Origin: Haloarcula litorea
Lineage (GTDB): Archaea > Halobacteriota > Halobacteria > Halobacteriales > Haloarculaceae
Reading direction: 5' to 3'
Length of the DNA: 64,000 nt
Assembly (NCBI RefSeq): GCF_029338195.1
Contig: NZ_CP119779.1
Location: forward strand, 620,001 to 684,000
The position numbers were made by a program, and so were the translations under genes. Within the stretch, counting starts at the first letter, position 1. Every line of letters starts with the position of its first letter. The notes beneath the pieces were generated by a model. It had not been told where the DNA came from. It was given only the letters and a program-made list of their open reading frames with translations, and did no database searches. This document shows, one piece after another, positions 26,578 through 35,123 of this stretch.

Positions 26578-26832
26578 ATGACCGCTTTCACCGCCACCGT
26601 CACCGTTCGGCTGAAACGGGGGGTCCTCGACCCCGAGGCCGAGACCACCCAGCGCCAGCTCGAACGGCTCGGGTTCGAGCTGGAGGACCTCCGGTCGGCC
26701 GACCGCTTCGAGATCGACCTGGCGGCAGACAGCGCCGACGCCGCCGCCGAGCGCGCCGAGGAGATGGCCGAGCGGCTGCTGGCGAACCCGACCATCCACG
26801 ACTACGACGTGGAGGTAGCCGAGCGGGAATGA
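26578..26832 (+). CDS. purS: Phosphoribosylformylglycinamidine synthase subunit PurS
   Basis: 84 residues, the normal size. It starts MTAFTATVTVRLKRGVLDPEAETTQRQL and contains the RSADRFEIDL strand and AEEMAERLLANPTIHDYDVEV, all typical. PurS bridges the PurL and PurQ subunits of FGAM synthase. Its stop overlaps the purQ ATG (ATGA), so the two subunits are translationally coupled. Confidence 0.95.
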   Translation: MTAFTATVTVRLKRGVLDPEAETTQRQLERLGFELEDLRSADRFEIDLAADSADAAAERAEEMAERLLANPTIHDYDVEVAERE

Positions 26833-27503
26833 TCGCAGTAGTGCAGTTCGGGGGCTCGAACTGCGACCGCGACTCCGTACAGGCCCTGACGTCGCTGGGC
26901 TTCGACGCCGAGCTCGTCTGGCACGAGGACGGCCTGCCCGCGGACGTCGACGGCGTGATGCTCCCCGGCGGTTTCTCCTACGGCGACTACCTGCGAGCGG
27001 GCGCGATGGCCGCCCGCTCGCCCATCGTGGAGGAGGTCCGCGACGCCGCCGCGGACGGGACGCCCGTCCTCGGGGTGTGCAACGGCGCACAGATCGGCTG
27101 CGAGTCCTCGCTCACGCCGGGGGCGTTCACGACGAACGAGAGCGCCCGGTTCCAGTGCGAACACGTCCACTGCCGCGTCGAGAACGCCGACACCCCCTGG
27201 ACCAGCGGCTACGACGAGGGCGAGGTCGTCGAACTCCCAATCGCCCACGGCGAGGGCCGCTACGAGATCGCCGACGATCGGCTCGACGAGCTGGAGCGCG
27301 ACGACCGGATCCTGTTCAAGTACTGCGACGCCGAGGGCGAGGTCACGCCCGAGGCCAACCCCAACGGCTCGAAACACGCCGTCGCCGGCGTCACCGGCGA
27401 CGACGACCACGTCGCCGTGATGATGCCCCACCCCGAGCGGGCGTCGCTCGACGACCTCGGGCGTACCGACGGCGAGCGCGTGCTCGACGGGTTCGGGCAC
27501 TGA
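26829..27503 (+). CDS. purQ: Phosphoribosylformylglycinamidine synthase subunit PurQ (glutaminase)
   Basis: 224 residues, a class I glutamine amidotransferase. MIAVVQFGGSNCDRDS opens the fold, PGGFSYGDYLRAGAMAA (about 43-59) forms the oxyanion region, the nucleophile is Cys in VLGVCNGAQIGC (about 82-93), and the His-x-Glu pair is in MMPHPERA (about 198-205). It supplies ammonia to PurL for FGAM formation. PurL is not in the window. Confidence 0.95.
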   Translation: MIAVVQFGGSNCDRDSVQALTSLGFDAELVWHEDGLPADVDGVMLPGGFSYGDYLRAGAMAARSPIVEEVRDAAADGTPVLGVCNGAQIGCESSLTPGAFTTNESARFQCEHVHCRVENADTPWTSGYDEGEVVELPIAHGEGRYEIADDRLDELERDDRILFKYCDAEGEVTPEANPNGSKHAVAGVTGDDDHVAVMMPHPERASLDDLGRTDGERVLDGFGH

Positions 27504-27739
27504 CCGGCCGAGCGGGCTTCCCGTGACGCGACCGCCGTAGCCGCGGCTGGCGGGGTCACAACAGGGAGGATAGGATGGGTGGGGCCAGTGGAGCGTGTGA
27601 CGTTCGTCCGCGGCCCCTACGCCCACGTAGTGGCCGATCGGGGATAAACGCCAGCCTACCGGAGTGAAAGTGAAAGTGGCGGACGGAGTGGGTGTGTGGT
27701 GCCGTCACACTCATCTCACGGGCACGATTAGTCGTCCGT

Positions 27740-28033
27740 ATGACCTCCGAGGGGGCGGACGACGAGAGCGTCAGGGTGTGGCTCGTCGAGCGGACCTACG
27801 GCGACGACGAGCAGAACCTCGTCATCCTCACCTACGCGACGCCGGACGGCCGCCGCGAGTTCCGCAGGGAACGGGCGCTGACCTCCTTCACCGGCGACCA
27901 CCGCGAGACGCCCGTCTCGCTGGTCGTCGATCCCGGGAACCTCGGGACGGTCGGCGAGGCCGAGACCCGCGAGCGCTACGCCGCCGAGGTCGAGCGGATG
28001 CGCGAGAAGCACGCCCCCGACGGGACGCTGTAG
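27740..28033 (+). CDS. Haloarchaeal hypothetical protein (97 aa)
   Basis: 97 residues, soluble. Strand-rich N-terminus (VRVWLVERTYGDDEQNLVILTYATPDG) then REFRRERALTSF and a helical terminus with RERYAAEVERMREKH. Not recognised with certainty. The preceding 236 bp (27504-27739) contain no gene that I can support. It ends convergently against a methyltransferase: TAG at 28031-28033 abuts the other stop at 28034. Confidence 0.65.
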   Translation: MTSEGADDESVRVWLVERTYGDDEQNLVILTYATPDGRREFRRERALTSFTGDHRETPVSLVVDPGNLGTVGEAETRERYAAEVERMREKHAPDGTL

Positions 28034-28651
28034 TCAGGGCGACCGGAACACCCGGATGGTGTCGCGGTCGGTCGGCTCCCGGATGAGCTGTGCGAGGCCG
28101 TGCTCGGCGAAGACGGACTTCCAGTTCCGGTGGTACAGCGGGAACTCGTCGTCGACGTAGCTCACGTCCGTCTCCGCGCGCCCCCGGTCGGGGCTGTTGC
28201 CCTCGTTCTCGGCGGTGATCAGCAGGTCGCCGGCGACGCGGGCGACCTCCCCGAACACCCAGGCGTCGTCGGGGTGGACGTGCTGGAGCGTCTCGACGGT
28301 GTAGACCACGTCGAAGGCGTCGTCGGCGAGATCGGGCAGGTACGACTCCAGAGCCGTCGTGTGGAAGGTCCCCGTCTCGGCGAGCCGGGGGTAGTGGTCG
28401 GCCATCACGTCGAAGGAGTCGTCGTTGATGTCGACGCCCGTCAGGTTCTCGTAGCCCAGGTCCAGCAGGTGCGCGAGGTGTCGGCCCGAGCCACAGCCGA
28501 GTTCGAGGATCGCCGCGTCCTCGCCGGCGTAGTGGCCCAACACGTCGCCCAGCGTCTCGCTGACCTCGTTGGGGCCGATGTCGGCGTAGTAGGCCGGCGA
28601 GAAGCGGCCGGAGCGGTCGGCCCAGTCCCGCCGGACGTCCTCGGGGTCCAT
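28034..28651 (-). CDS. Class I SAM-dependent methyltransferase
   Basis: 205 residues. Motif I is ILELGCGSGRHLAHLL (residues about 48-63), followed by the acidic end of strand beta2 in LTGVDINDDSF (about 72-82) and a motif II/post-II region FDVVYTVETLQHV with the His found in many UbiE-like enzymes. Substrate is not deducible. A WADRSGRFSPAYYADIGPNEVSETL N-terminal helix region may hold substrate. ATG at 28649-28651. Downstream overlap is with a stop only. Confidence 0.85.
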   Translation of the reverse strand: MDPEDVRRDWADRSGRFSPAYYADIGPNEVSETLGDVLGHYAGEDAAILELGCGSGRHLAHLLDLGYENLTGVDINDDSFDVMADHYPRLAETGTFHTTALESYLPDLADDAFDVVYTVETLQHVHPDDAWVFGEVARVAGDLLITAENEGNSPDRGRAETDVSYVDDEFPLYHRNWKSVFAEHGLAQLIREPTDRDTIRVFRSP

Positions 28652-28732
28652 ACGTGGGGACAGAACGCGGCGACGCTAAACGGTTTCCGGTCGGCGGCGG
28701 CTCGGCGACGGGGCGCTGGGCCCCGGCCGGCG

Positions 28733-29047
28733 TCAGGGCTCGAACTCGGCCCGCACCTCGAAGTGTCGCACGCGGTCGTCGTACCGCGAGAGGAGGTCCC
28801 GGGCCGTCGGCGGGACGTGCGCCTCACCGTAGTCCTCGCCGGCGAACCCCTCGACGGCCTCGATGGACTCGAACCGCATCGCCGTGACGAACTCGACCTC
28901 GCCGTCCCGGGACCGCCGCAACACGCGGCCGCCGCGGTAGCCGTCGACGGTCTCGGCGACCTCGGGGAAGAGCTCCCCGGTCAGGAACCGCTCGTACTCG
29001 TCCGCGTCGTCCGGGGCCGTCCACCCGTGCCAGATCCGTTCGATCAT
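28733..29047 (-). CDS. Antibiotic biosynthesis monooxygenase (ABM)-like small protein
   Basis: 104 residues with a ferredoxin-like ABM/Dabb layout: MIERIWHGWTAPDDADEYERFL, a central GYRGGRVLRR-strand, EVEFVTAMRFES and SIEAVEGFAGEDY. Such domains act as small monooxygenases or stress-related dimeric barrels. Individual catalytic residues are not conserved enough to predict an oxygenase reaction. It stands alone between the methyltransferase and the archaeosine gene, about 57 bp after the latter on the same strand. Confidence 0.7.
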   Translation of the reverse strand: MIERIWHGWTAPDDADEYERFLTGELFPEVAETVDGYRGGRVLRRSRDGEVEFVTAMRFESIEAVEGFAGEDYGEAHVPPTARDLLSRYDDRVRHFEVRAEFEP

Positions 29048-29104
29048 ACCGCCCCTGGACGGCGCTGGACCGTGAAGGCTTGGCCGGTGTCGCCGAGCCG
29101 GCGG

Positions 29105-30181
29105 CTACCGCGCAAGCGGCATCGCGTAGCTCGTCTCGCGGGCCAGCACTTCGTCCCAGGTCCCCTCGCACTCGCAGTCGACCTGCTCGAAGACGCTGGG
29201 GTCCTGCCGAAGGTCGAAGTCCTTGATGGCCCGCTGGACCCGGTCGTCGCAGTCCCCGCAGTTGTGCGGGCCGCGGTCGCTGCCGTGGCCGACGGGGTCT
29301 GAGACGACGATGACGTCCGCGTCGGCGGTCGATTCGAGCACCTCGGCGACCGACCAGAGCCACGGCGGCCGGTAGCCGCCGTCGTGGTACAGCTCCTCGA
29401 CCATCGTGTACCGCTGGACGTTGCAGGGGTTCATCGAGACGGTGTGACACCCCTCGACGCCGGCACAGCGGCGCACCGACCGCTGCATGTCCGCGAGGGC
29501 CTCGGCCTCCGAGAGGAAGGGCGGTTTCATCAGCAGGTACGCCTTCACGCCCGCGCCGGCCTCGCGGGCCTCGGCACAGGCGGCCTCGAAGTCCGCGAAG
29601 TCGAAGTACTTGTTCACGCAGTCGTGGCGCACCCGGTCCGTGGCGGTCTCCAGCCCGACCGCCACGTCGGTCTCCAGGCCGGCGTCGACGAAGTCGGCGA
29701 CCCGCTCCTCCTCGACGAAATCGGGCAGGGACTCCACGACGATGCGCTCGCGGTCGCTAAAGGTGTCGGCGATGGCCTGCCGGGTCTCGGCGGGCACCTC
29801 CCGCTCGTCGAGGAAACTCCCGGAGGTGTAGATCTTGATCAGGCCCGACCGCTCGTCGGCGTTCTCCGCCTCGTGGTCGAGACAGTGCCGGACCTGGGCC
29901 ATAAGGTCCTCGTGGGCGACGCTGCCGCCCTCGACGCTCTCGGCGACGTAGCCACACATCGTACAGCCGCCGGCGCGGGCCCACCGGCAGCCGCCGGTGT
30001 TGAGGATGATCGTCAGGCTCTGGTACACCCCGTCGGGGGTGTTGTCCTCGTCGATCCAGACGCGGGTCGGCTCGCGCGGATCGTAGGTCGCGTCGTTGCG
30101 CGACCGCACCTCCCGCATCACCGCGTTGTGGGCGTCCATCCCCTTCCCCGCCTCGTAGACCTCGGGACTGGGCTTGCTCAT
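29105..30181 (-). CDS. raSEA: Archaeosine biosynthesis radical SAM protein RaSEA (archaeosine synthase subunit beta)
   Basis: 358 residues. The cluster site is GCRWARAGGCTMCGY (C-x7-C-x2-C, residues about 66-77), an arrangement shared with Elp3-like radical SAM proteins and found in RaSEA. Other blocks are KIYTSGSFLDEREVP, AVGLETATDRVRHDCVNKYF and MKPPFLSEAEAL, and a C-terminal CGDCDDRVQRAI. With ArcS it turns lysine-preQ0-tRNA into archaeosine at position 15. The partner arcS lies 1.8 kb downstream in coordinate terms (32027-33814) on the same strand. ATG 30179-30181 used; a GTG directly before it would add one residue. Confidence 0.9.
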   Translation of the reverse strand: MSKPSPEVYEAGKGMDAHNAVMREVRSRNDATYDPREPTRVWIDEDNTPDGVYQSLTIILNTGGCRWARAGGCTMCGYVAESVEGGSVAHEDLMAQVRHCLDHEAENADERSGLIKIYTSGSFLDEREVPAETRQAIADTFSDRERIVVESLPDFVEEERVADFVDAGLETDVAVGLETATDRVRHDCVNKYFDFADFEAACAEAREAGAGVKAYLLMKPPFLSEAEALADMQRSVRRCAGVEGCHTVSMNPCNVQRYTMVEELYHDGGYRPPWLWSVAEVLESTADADVIVVSDPVGHGSDRGPHNCGDCDDRVQRAIKDFDLRQDPSVFEQVDCECEGTWDEVLARETSYAMPLAR

Positions 30182-30247
30182 CACGCCGCTGTTGCCGACG
30201 GGCGCGTATATCGCCTTCGTTCGCTAAGGGGTCGCCCGGGCGACGCC

Positions 30248-31615
30248 TCACGGGTGTCCGAACGCCAGCAGGCGACCGCCGACGGCGGCGTAGGCGGTCC
30301 CCTCGGCACCGGCCACGTCGAAGACCGTGTCCTCCGGTCGGTAGACGGCGATCGGCTCGCCGGACCGGTCGTCGACGGCGTAGAGGCTGGTGAAGTCGGC
30401 CTCGTCGGGCGTGATCGCCTCCGCGACGGCCATCGTGTCGGTCGCGCCGGCCGGCCAGCCGTTGTTCGAGGGCGTCGCCCAGCGGAAGCGGCGACCGCCC
30501 CCCGGCACGTCGAAGGCGTCGACGGCGTTGGCGCGGACGGCGGCGCGAGCGTACAGCGTCTCGCCGTCGGGGGCCAGCAGCGGCCAGTCGCTGTACCCCG
30601 ACACCCGCCACCGGACGGTGCCGTCGGCGTCGTAGGCCACGGTCTCGTCGCCGAGGCCGTACAGCGTGTCGCCGTCGGCGAGGAACGACTCGACGGGGCG
30701 GGTGTCCCGCCAGCGCTCGGTGCCGTCGGGAGCGAACGCCCGCAGCGTCGAGCGGTCGTCGTCGGCCGCGGCGACGACGGCGGCGTCGGCGAGCGGGACG
30801 ATCTCGCGGGGCTCGTCGGTCGCCGTCGACCACCGCTCCGCCCCGTCGACGTCGAGGCCGGTCACGGTGTCGTACTGGCCGACGGCGACGCCCCCGGCGT
30901 ACGTCGTCGCGGCCTGGACGCCGGCGAACGACTGCGACCAGCGCACCTCGCCGGTGGCGGCGTCGACGCCCAGCAGCGCCGTCGACAGCGGCTCCTCGGG
31001 CGTGTCGTGGGTCGACTCCGGGACGAAAAAGTCCCGCGCGCCGGCGACGACCGTCCCGTCGCGGACGCCCGCGACGGCCAGTTCCCGCTCCCGCCGGAGC
31101 GACCACCGTATATCGCCGCTCTCGCGCTCCAGCGCGTGCAGCGCCGTCCAGGCGTAGTCGTCGGTGTTCCCGGCGACGACGTACAGCGTGTCCTCGGTGA
31201 CGGTGAGCGCCCACTTGTCCCGGGCGTTGGTCTGCGTGAGGTAGGAGCTGGCGACCACGTCCCCGTCGAGGGCCGCCCGCCACCGGAACCCGTCGCCCGC
31301 GCGGTCGACGGCGGCGACGGCCGACCGAGAGGCGTCGTCGCTCAGGGTCGCGTAGAGGTCCCCGTCGGCGACCCGTAGTGACAGGGCGTTCCCGAGATCG
31401 ATGTCGAGCGTCCACGTCGGCAGCCACGCGAGGAGCGAGTCGCGCTCCGTCGCTTCCGGCTCGGTCCGCGTCTCGCCCGGCGTGTCGGTCGCCGGACCGG
31501 TCGTGGGCGGCTCCGTCGTCGGCCGCTCGGTCCCCGGGTCCCCGTCGTCGGAACACCCCGCGAGGGCGGCCAGCGCGGCCCCGGCGGCGGTGACGAACTG
31601 TCTTCGGGAGGGCAT
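30248..31615 (-). CDS. Tat lipoprotein with PQQ-like (outer-membrane-assembly BamB-type) beta-propeller
   Basis: 455 residues. MPSRRQFVTAAGAALAALAGCSDD is a twin-arginine signal with a lipobox (LAGC, Cys at residue 21), so the mature protein should be lipid-anchored outside the membrane. A Thr/Pro/Glu-rich linker follows (about 25-62). The remaining 390 residues are repeated PQQ-like blades with the signature A-x-D-x-x-x-G-x-x-R-W (for example ALERESGDIRWSL, GVDAATGEVRWSQSF, DVDGAERWST). Function unknown, perhaps surface scaffolding or redox-linked. It is the third gene of a minus-strand row and is followed by 40 bp before vanZ-like gene. Confidence 0.85.
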   Translation of the reverse strand: MPSRRQFVTAAGAALAALAGCSDDGDPGTERPTTEPPTTGPATDTPGETRTEPEATERDSLLAWLPTWTLDIDLGNALSLRVADGDLYATLSDDASRSAVAAVDRAGDGFRWRAALDGDVVASSYLTQTNARDKWALTVTEDTLYVVAGNTDDYAWTALHALERESGDIRWSLRRERELAVAGVRDGTVVAGARDFFVPESTHDTPEEPLSTALLGVDAATGEVRWSQSFAGVQAATTYAGGVAVGQYDTVTGLDVDGAERWSTATDEPREIVPLADAAVVAAADDDRSTLRAFAPDGTERWRDTRPVESFLADGDTLYGLGDETVAYDADGTVRWRVSGYSDWPLLAPDGETLYARAAVRANAVDAFDVPGGGRRFRWATPSNNGWPAGATDTMAVAEAITPDEADFTSLYAVDDRSGEPIAVYRPEDTVFDVAGAEGTAYAAVGGRLLAFGHP

Positions 31616-31657
31616 ATTCCGCCCTTCCCTTGCCGCCACAAAGGGCCTTCTGGAGGG

Positions 31658-32020
31658 TCAGCGACGGTTTGACCGATCGACGGCCAGCCACGCGAGGCCG
31701 CCAGCGAGGGTCCCGACGGCGTTGGCGAGCGCGTCGAGGGCGCTGGTGTCCCGCGTCGGGACCGGCCCCTGGAGCAGCTCGATACCCGCGCCGTAGCCCG
31801 CGACGGCGACGAGGACGGCCGCGAGCGCCAGCGCGGAGCGGGCGTCTCGCCCCCACGACGCCAGCCCCGCGAGCGCGGCGTACCCGAGCGCGTGGACCCA
31901 CTTGTCCAGCGCGACGCCGAGCACCAGCGGGAGCGCGTCGCCGCCGCCGGTCGGGAGCGGGACGAGCGACCCTACCAGCAGGAGGACAGCGAGGGCGACC
32001 GCCGGTACCTGTCGGCGCAT
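31658..32020 (-). CDS. VanZ-like small membrane protein
   Basis: 120 residues with four hydrophobic segments. The VanZ-family layout is seen: a signal-like first helix ending in SLVPLPTGGG, then ALDKWVHALGYAALAGL (the conserved D-K-x-x-H-x-x-x-Y), and later GAGIELLQGPVPTRDTSALDALANAVGTLAGG (E-x-x-Q ... R-x-x-S-x-x-D-x-x-x-N). VanZ proteins are of unclear general role; one gives teicoplanin resistance. It lies 6 bp from arcS on the same strand, so it is likely co-transcribed with it. Confidence 0.85.
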   Translation of the reverse strand: MRRQVPAVALAVLLLVGSLVPLPTGGGDALPLVLGVALDKWVHALGYAALAGLASWGRDARSALALAAVLVAVAGYGAGIELLQGPVPTRDTSALDALANAVGTLAGGLAWLAVDRSNRR

Positions 32021-32026
32021 CGCCGG

Positions 32027-33814
32027 CTACCGCTCCTCGACGTGGCGGGTCTGGACCGCGATGCCGCGGGACGAGGAGCGCATCTCCGGCCCGCTCATCT
32101 GGGCGCGGCCGACGCCGAAGGCGGCGTCGCCCCGGATCACCACGTCGTCGCCGACGCGGATGTCGTCGCTGGCGTCGGTGACGCCCGGCGCCAGCACCGA
32201 GCCGTGGGGGACGAACGGGTCGATGTCGACGGTCTTGGTCGGGACGTCGCTGTCGAGCCACCGGCGCGCGCCCGCCAGCGTCAGCGAGAGCACGCCGTAC
32301 TGCTGGGCCAGCGCCGCCAGCTGCTCGCCGTCGGCGTCCTCGACCCGGAGCTGTGGGTACCGGCCCGGGGTCGCGATGTCGCCGAACAGCTCGTCGCCCG
32401 CGCCGGCCCCGAACTGGTAGTCCGCGACCGCGCGGACCGTGTTGTGCTCGCGCTCCCGTTTCTGGTAGCGGTCCCAGCCCGCCAGTTCGCCCGCTAGCTC
32501 CGCCAGCGAGTCGGCCGTCGTCGGGTGGTCGCCGACGGTGTAGGTGAACTCCCGGTCCAGCGCGGCCTCGACGCGCTCGCAGATGTCGCGGTAGCCCTCG
32601 CCGGGGACGTGGGCGATGACCTCGGGGTAGTCGGTCCCCGCGAGGTACCGCTCCAGCACGTTGGCGACGAACTCGATCTCGGTGGCGGTCCACCGGCCGG
32701 TGACGACGGAGTCGTAGTGCTGGGCGGGGTAGGTGAGCTCGAGTTCCTGCGGGACGACCCCGATGGGCGAGGTCATCGAGACCATGTGTGCGCGCCACTT
32801 GACGGCGTCGTGGAACTGCTCGTGGCTCTGTGAGTCGCTGTAGGGCTTGCGGGCCGAACACGGCACGAGGACGAGCGGCCGGTCGTCGAACCGGGGGACG
32901 TACCGCTCGGTGACCCGCTCGGCGAACCGCTGGATCTCGACCCGGCGGAGGCTGTCCTCCGTCGCCGCCGACAGTTCGGCCCGCCGGATGAGCGGCGTCC
33001 GCTGTTCGAGGTAGCCGTACTCCTGGTCGAGCCGGCGCATCGTCGCGGTGAGCCAGTTCGCCTGCCGGGCCTGCCCCTCGACGTAGTCCCGCAGGCGGCC
33101 GTCCCGGACCCGCCGGCGGACCCGCCGGAGTTCGGCGGCCAGCGCGTTGACGTTGTGTTCGGCGCAGGCCGCGCGGTCGAACTCCTCGCGTGGCACCCGA
33201 CAGGCCGGACACGCGCAGGGCAGTTCGTCCAGGTCCTCGAGGAAGTGGGCCTCGTCGGTCGTCAGGTAGCGGCCCTCCCGGCCCCGAACCACGGCCCTGT
33301 GCGGGTCGACGAGGTCCGCCCCGGCGTAGACCAGCGTGGCGACGTTCCTGGGCGTGGCAACCCCCGGGAGGTAGAGGGCGGTGTCGGCCGGCGTCGCTTC
33401 TCGTACCGTCGTGACGGCCTCGACGAAGGCGGCGGCGTGGCCGGCGTACCCCGGCGCGCCCGAGAGGACGGTCACGTCAGCGGGGTGGTCGGCGGCCGTC
33501 TCGGGCGCGACGACGGCGGCGCTCGGGAAGTCGACGTCGGGGGTGTCGCCGGCGAAGGCCTCGGCCACCTCGTCGGGCGTACCCGCGGGCATCCCGCGGT
33601 GGGGCAGCACCGTCACCGCTCCGTCGTCGCCCTCGGGGGGGTCGGGGTCGCCGGCCCACCGGCTCCCAGCGTCGTCGAGCACGCGGTGGACCGCGCCCGG
33701 CGTGTCGGCGTCCACGTCGTCGACCAGCGCCGGCGTCGTCACGGACTCGGCGAGGCGGAGTTCGCCGATCCGCGCGGCGCTGTCGCGCTCGTGGACCTCG
33801 AAGTAGTCGGTCAT
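32027..33814 (-). CDS. arcS: Archaeosine synthase subunit alpha ArcS (TgtA2)
   Basis: 595 residues. The N-terminal TGT-like domain keeps only part of the catalytic motifs and includes a Cys cluster (CACPACRVPREEFDRAACAEHN, described at residues about 200-221). The ArcS hallmark PCSARKPYSDSQSH (about 310-323) is present, then a C-terminal PUA domain (RVGDDVVIRGDAAFGVGRAQMSG). ArcS loads lysine on preQ0 in tRNA, and RaSEA completes the conversion to archaeosine. TgtA, the preQ0-inserting enzyme, is at 49833-51305. ATG 33812-33814; MTDYFEVHERD is the usual start. Confidence 0.95.
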   Translation of the reverse strand: MTDYFEVHERDSAARIGELRLAESVTTPALVDDVDADTPGAVHRVLDDAGSRWAGDPDPPEGDDGAVTVLPHRGMPAGTPDEVAEAFAGDTPDVDFPSAAVVAPETAADHPADVTVLSGAPGYAGHAAAFVEAVTTVREATPADTALYLPGVATPRNVATLVYAGADLVDPHRAVVRGREGRYLTTDEAHFLEDLDELPCACPACRVPREEFDRAACAEHNVNALAAELRRVRRRVRDGRLRDYVEGQARQANWLTATMRRLDQEYGYLEQRTPLIRRAELSAATEDSLRRVEIQRFAERVTERYVPRFDDRPLVLVPCSARKPYSDSQSHEQFHDAVKWRAHMVSMTSPIGVVPQELELTYPAQHYDSVVTGRWTATEIEFVANVLERYLAGTDYPEVIAHVPGEGYRDICERVEAALDREFTYTVGDHPTTADSLAELAGELAGWDRYQKREREHNTVRAVADYQFGAGAGDELFGDIATPGRYPQLRVEDADGEQLAALAQQYGVLSLTLAGARRWLDSDVPTKTVDIDPFVPHGSVLAPGVTDASDDIRVGDDVVIRGDAAFGVGRAQMSGPEMRSSSRGIAVQTRHVEER

Positions 33815-33891
33815 ACCACCCTCTCGGCCGCGGCCGAGTAACTATCTTGCTCTTCGGCGGACAAACCCCCGGTCCGTTTCCGGGTGTGTAA

Positions 33892-33908
33892 CGTGGTATT
33901 ATACCACG
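33892..33908. promoter_or_regulatory. Perfect palindrome (operator-like) over the SDR gene promoter
   Basis: CGTGGTAT-T-ATACCACG is a perfect inverted repeat with 8-base arms around one base. Its AT core (TATTATA) is 20-36 bases before the ATG of the SDR gene, where an archaeal TATA box would lie. A dimeric regulator could bind here and block TBP. Confidence 0.55.
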
Positions 33909-33927
33909 GATAGCCGAAGGGGACCCT

Positions 33928-34794
33928 ATGTCACCGACGACGCCGGACCTCGACGGCAGCACGGCCTTCATCACCGGGACGACCCGCGGCATCGGGAAGG
34001 CCATCGCGCTGGCGCTTGCCGAGCGGGGCTGTGATATCGTCTCGACGGGCAAGACCAGCGAGGCCGACGACTACGGCGAGGACAAGGACCTCGAGGGCTC
34101 CATCGAGCAGACCGCCCGGGAGGTGGAAGAACGGGGGGCGGAGGCCCTGCCGATCCAGCTCGACGTGCGCGACCCGGAGAACGTCGAGGCCGCCGCCGAA
34201 GAGGCCATCGACCACTTCGGCGAGGTGAACGTCGTCATCAACAACGCCAGCGCCATCCAGCTGGTCCCGACCGAGGAGCTGCCCCCGGACCGGTTCGACC
34301 TGATGACCGACGTGAACGTCCGGGGCACCTACCTCACCGCACGCGCCTTCGCGGACCACCTGAAGGATGTCGAGGGGGACGCCTGGGTGCTGACCAACGC
34401 CCCGCCCGTGACCGTCGACCGCGCGCCGGGCCACGCGCCGTACTCGTGGTCGAAGCTCGGGATGTCCTTCGTCACGCTGTCGCTGGCCTCGGAGCTTGGC
34501 GGCCACGACGTGGGCTGTAACGCCTTCTGGCCGGTGACGGCCATCGACACGCGGGCGACCCGCTACTTCGGGCTGGGCACCGAGGACGACTGGCGTACGC
34601 CCGACATCGTCGCCGACACGGTCCTGGAGATCCTCTCGCGGGACCCCGCCGAGTTCACCGGCAACGCCGTCTACGACGAGGAACTGCTCCGTGAGGCCGG
34701 CATCGAGGACTTCTCCGAGTACAACCTCACCGAGGGCGACCCCGACCCGATCTCGGCCCGGATGGTCGACCCCGACTACGAGCGGCCGTCGTAG
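33928..34794 (+). CDS. Short-chain dehydrogenase/reductase (HSDL2-like branch)
   Basis: 288 residues, Rossmann SDR. Cofactor loop FITGTTRGIGKAIALALAE (residues about 14-32; TGxxxGIG), NNAS in VNVVINNASAI (about 105), and the catalytic pair Tyr-x3-Lys in APYSWSKLGMSFV (about 172-176). The extended C-terminal region with NAFWPVTAIDTRATRYFG is like hydroxysteroid dehydrogenase-like protein 2 relatives. Usual catalytic Ser in the preceding strand seems to be in a TNAPPVTVD stretch (Asn/Thr rather than Ser), so activity needs testing. It is divergent from arcS. Confidence 0.85.
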   Translation: MSPTTPDLDGSTAFITGTTRGIGKAIALALAERGCDIVSTGKTSEADDYGEDKDLEGSIEQTAREVEERGAEALPIQLDVRDPENVEAAAEEAIDHFGEVNVVINNASAIQLVPTEELPPDRFDLMTDVNVRGTYLTARAFADHLKDVEGDAWVLTNAPPVTVDRAPGHAPYSWSKLGMSFVTLSLASELGGHDVGCNAFWPVTAIDTRATRYFGLGTEDDWRTPDIVADTVLEILSRDPAEFTGNAVYDEELLREAGIEDFSEYNLTEGDPDPISARMVDPDYERPS

Positions 34795-34831
34795 CGCGCG
34801 GCTTTTCCCGGTCGGCGGCCAACGGCCCGGT

Positions 34832-35080
34832 ATGATCGGGTCGCGGACCGTCACGGCGGCGGCGGGCCTGCTGGCGAGCCTCGCGGTCAGCGCCGCGCTC
34901 TGGTGGTACTTCGACACGCTCGCGGTCTTCCTGGTCGTGCCGTTCGTCCCCTTCCTCTCCCGCCGTCTCGGCGGGGACGAGGACCGGCCGCCGGCCCGCG
35001 AGTGCCCGGAGTGTGGCTTCCGGACGCGGTCGCCGGAGTTCGACTACTGCCCGCGGGACGGGCGGCGGCTCGGGGAGTGA
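34832..35080 (+). CDS. Membrane-anchored zinc-ribbon protein (82 aa)
   Basis: 82 residues. Residues 5-42 are two closely spaced hydrophobic segments (VTAAAGLLASLAVSAALWWYF, LAVFLVVPFVPFL); residues 55-76 have a double knuckle zinc ribbon, CPECGF and YCPRDG (C-x2-C, C-x-R). Similar small haloarchaeal zinc-ribbon membrane proteins are common; function unknown. It lies between an SDR and an acetyltransferase on the same strand, with about 40 bp gaps. Confidence 0.72.
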   Translation: MIGSRTVTAAAGLLASLAVSAALWWYFDTLAVFLVVPFVPFLSRRLGGDEDRPPARECPECGFRTRSPEFDYCPRDGRRLGE

Positions 35081-35123
35081 CCGCGACGGGGGGTTTTTGT
35101 TCCCGACGAGTGACACGACCGCT

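Noticed and set aside
27504-27739. Possible RNA gene or short protein between purQ and the 97-residue hypothetical
   Set aside because: No tRNA-like arms, strong hairpin or credible open frame; left unannotated.
29757-33212. Very long open frame (about 1150 codons) on the minus strand over RaSEA, propeller and ArcS genes
   Set aside because: Arg/Pro/Gly-rich antisense or out-of-frame translation caused by high GC; the true frames show recognisable families.
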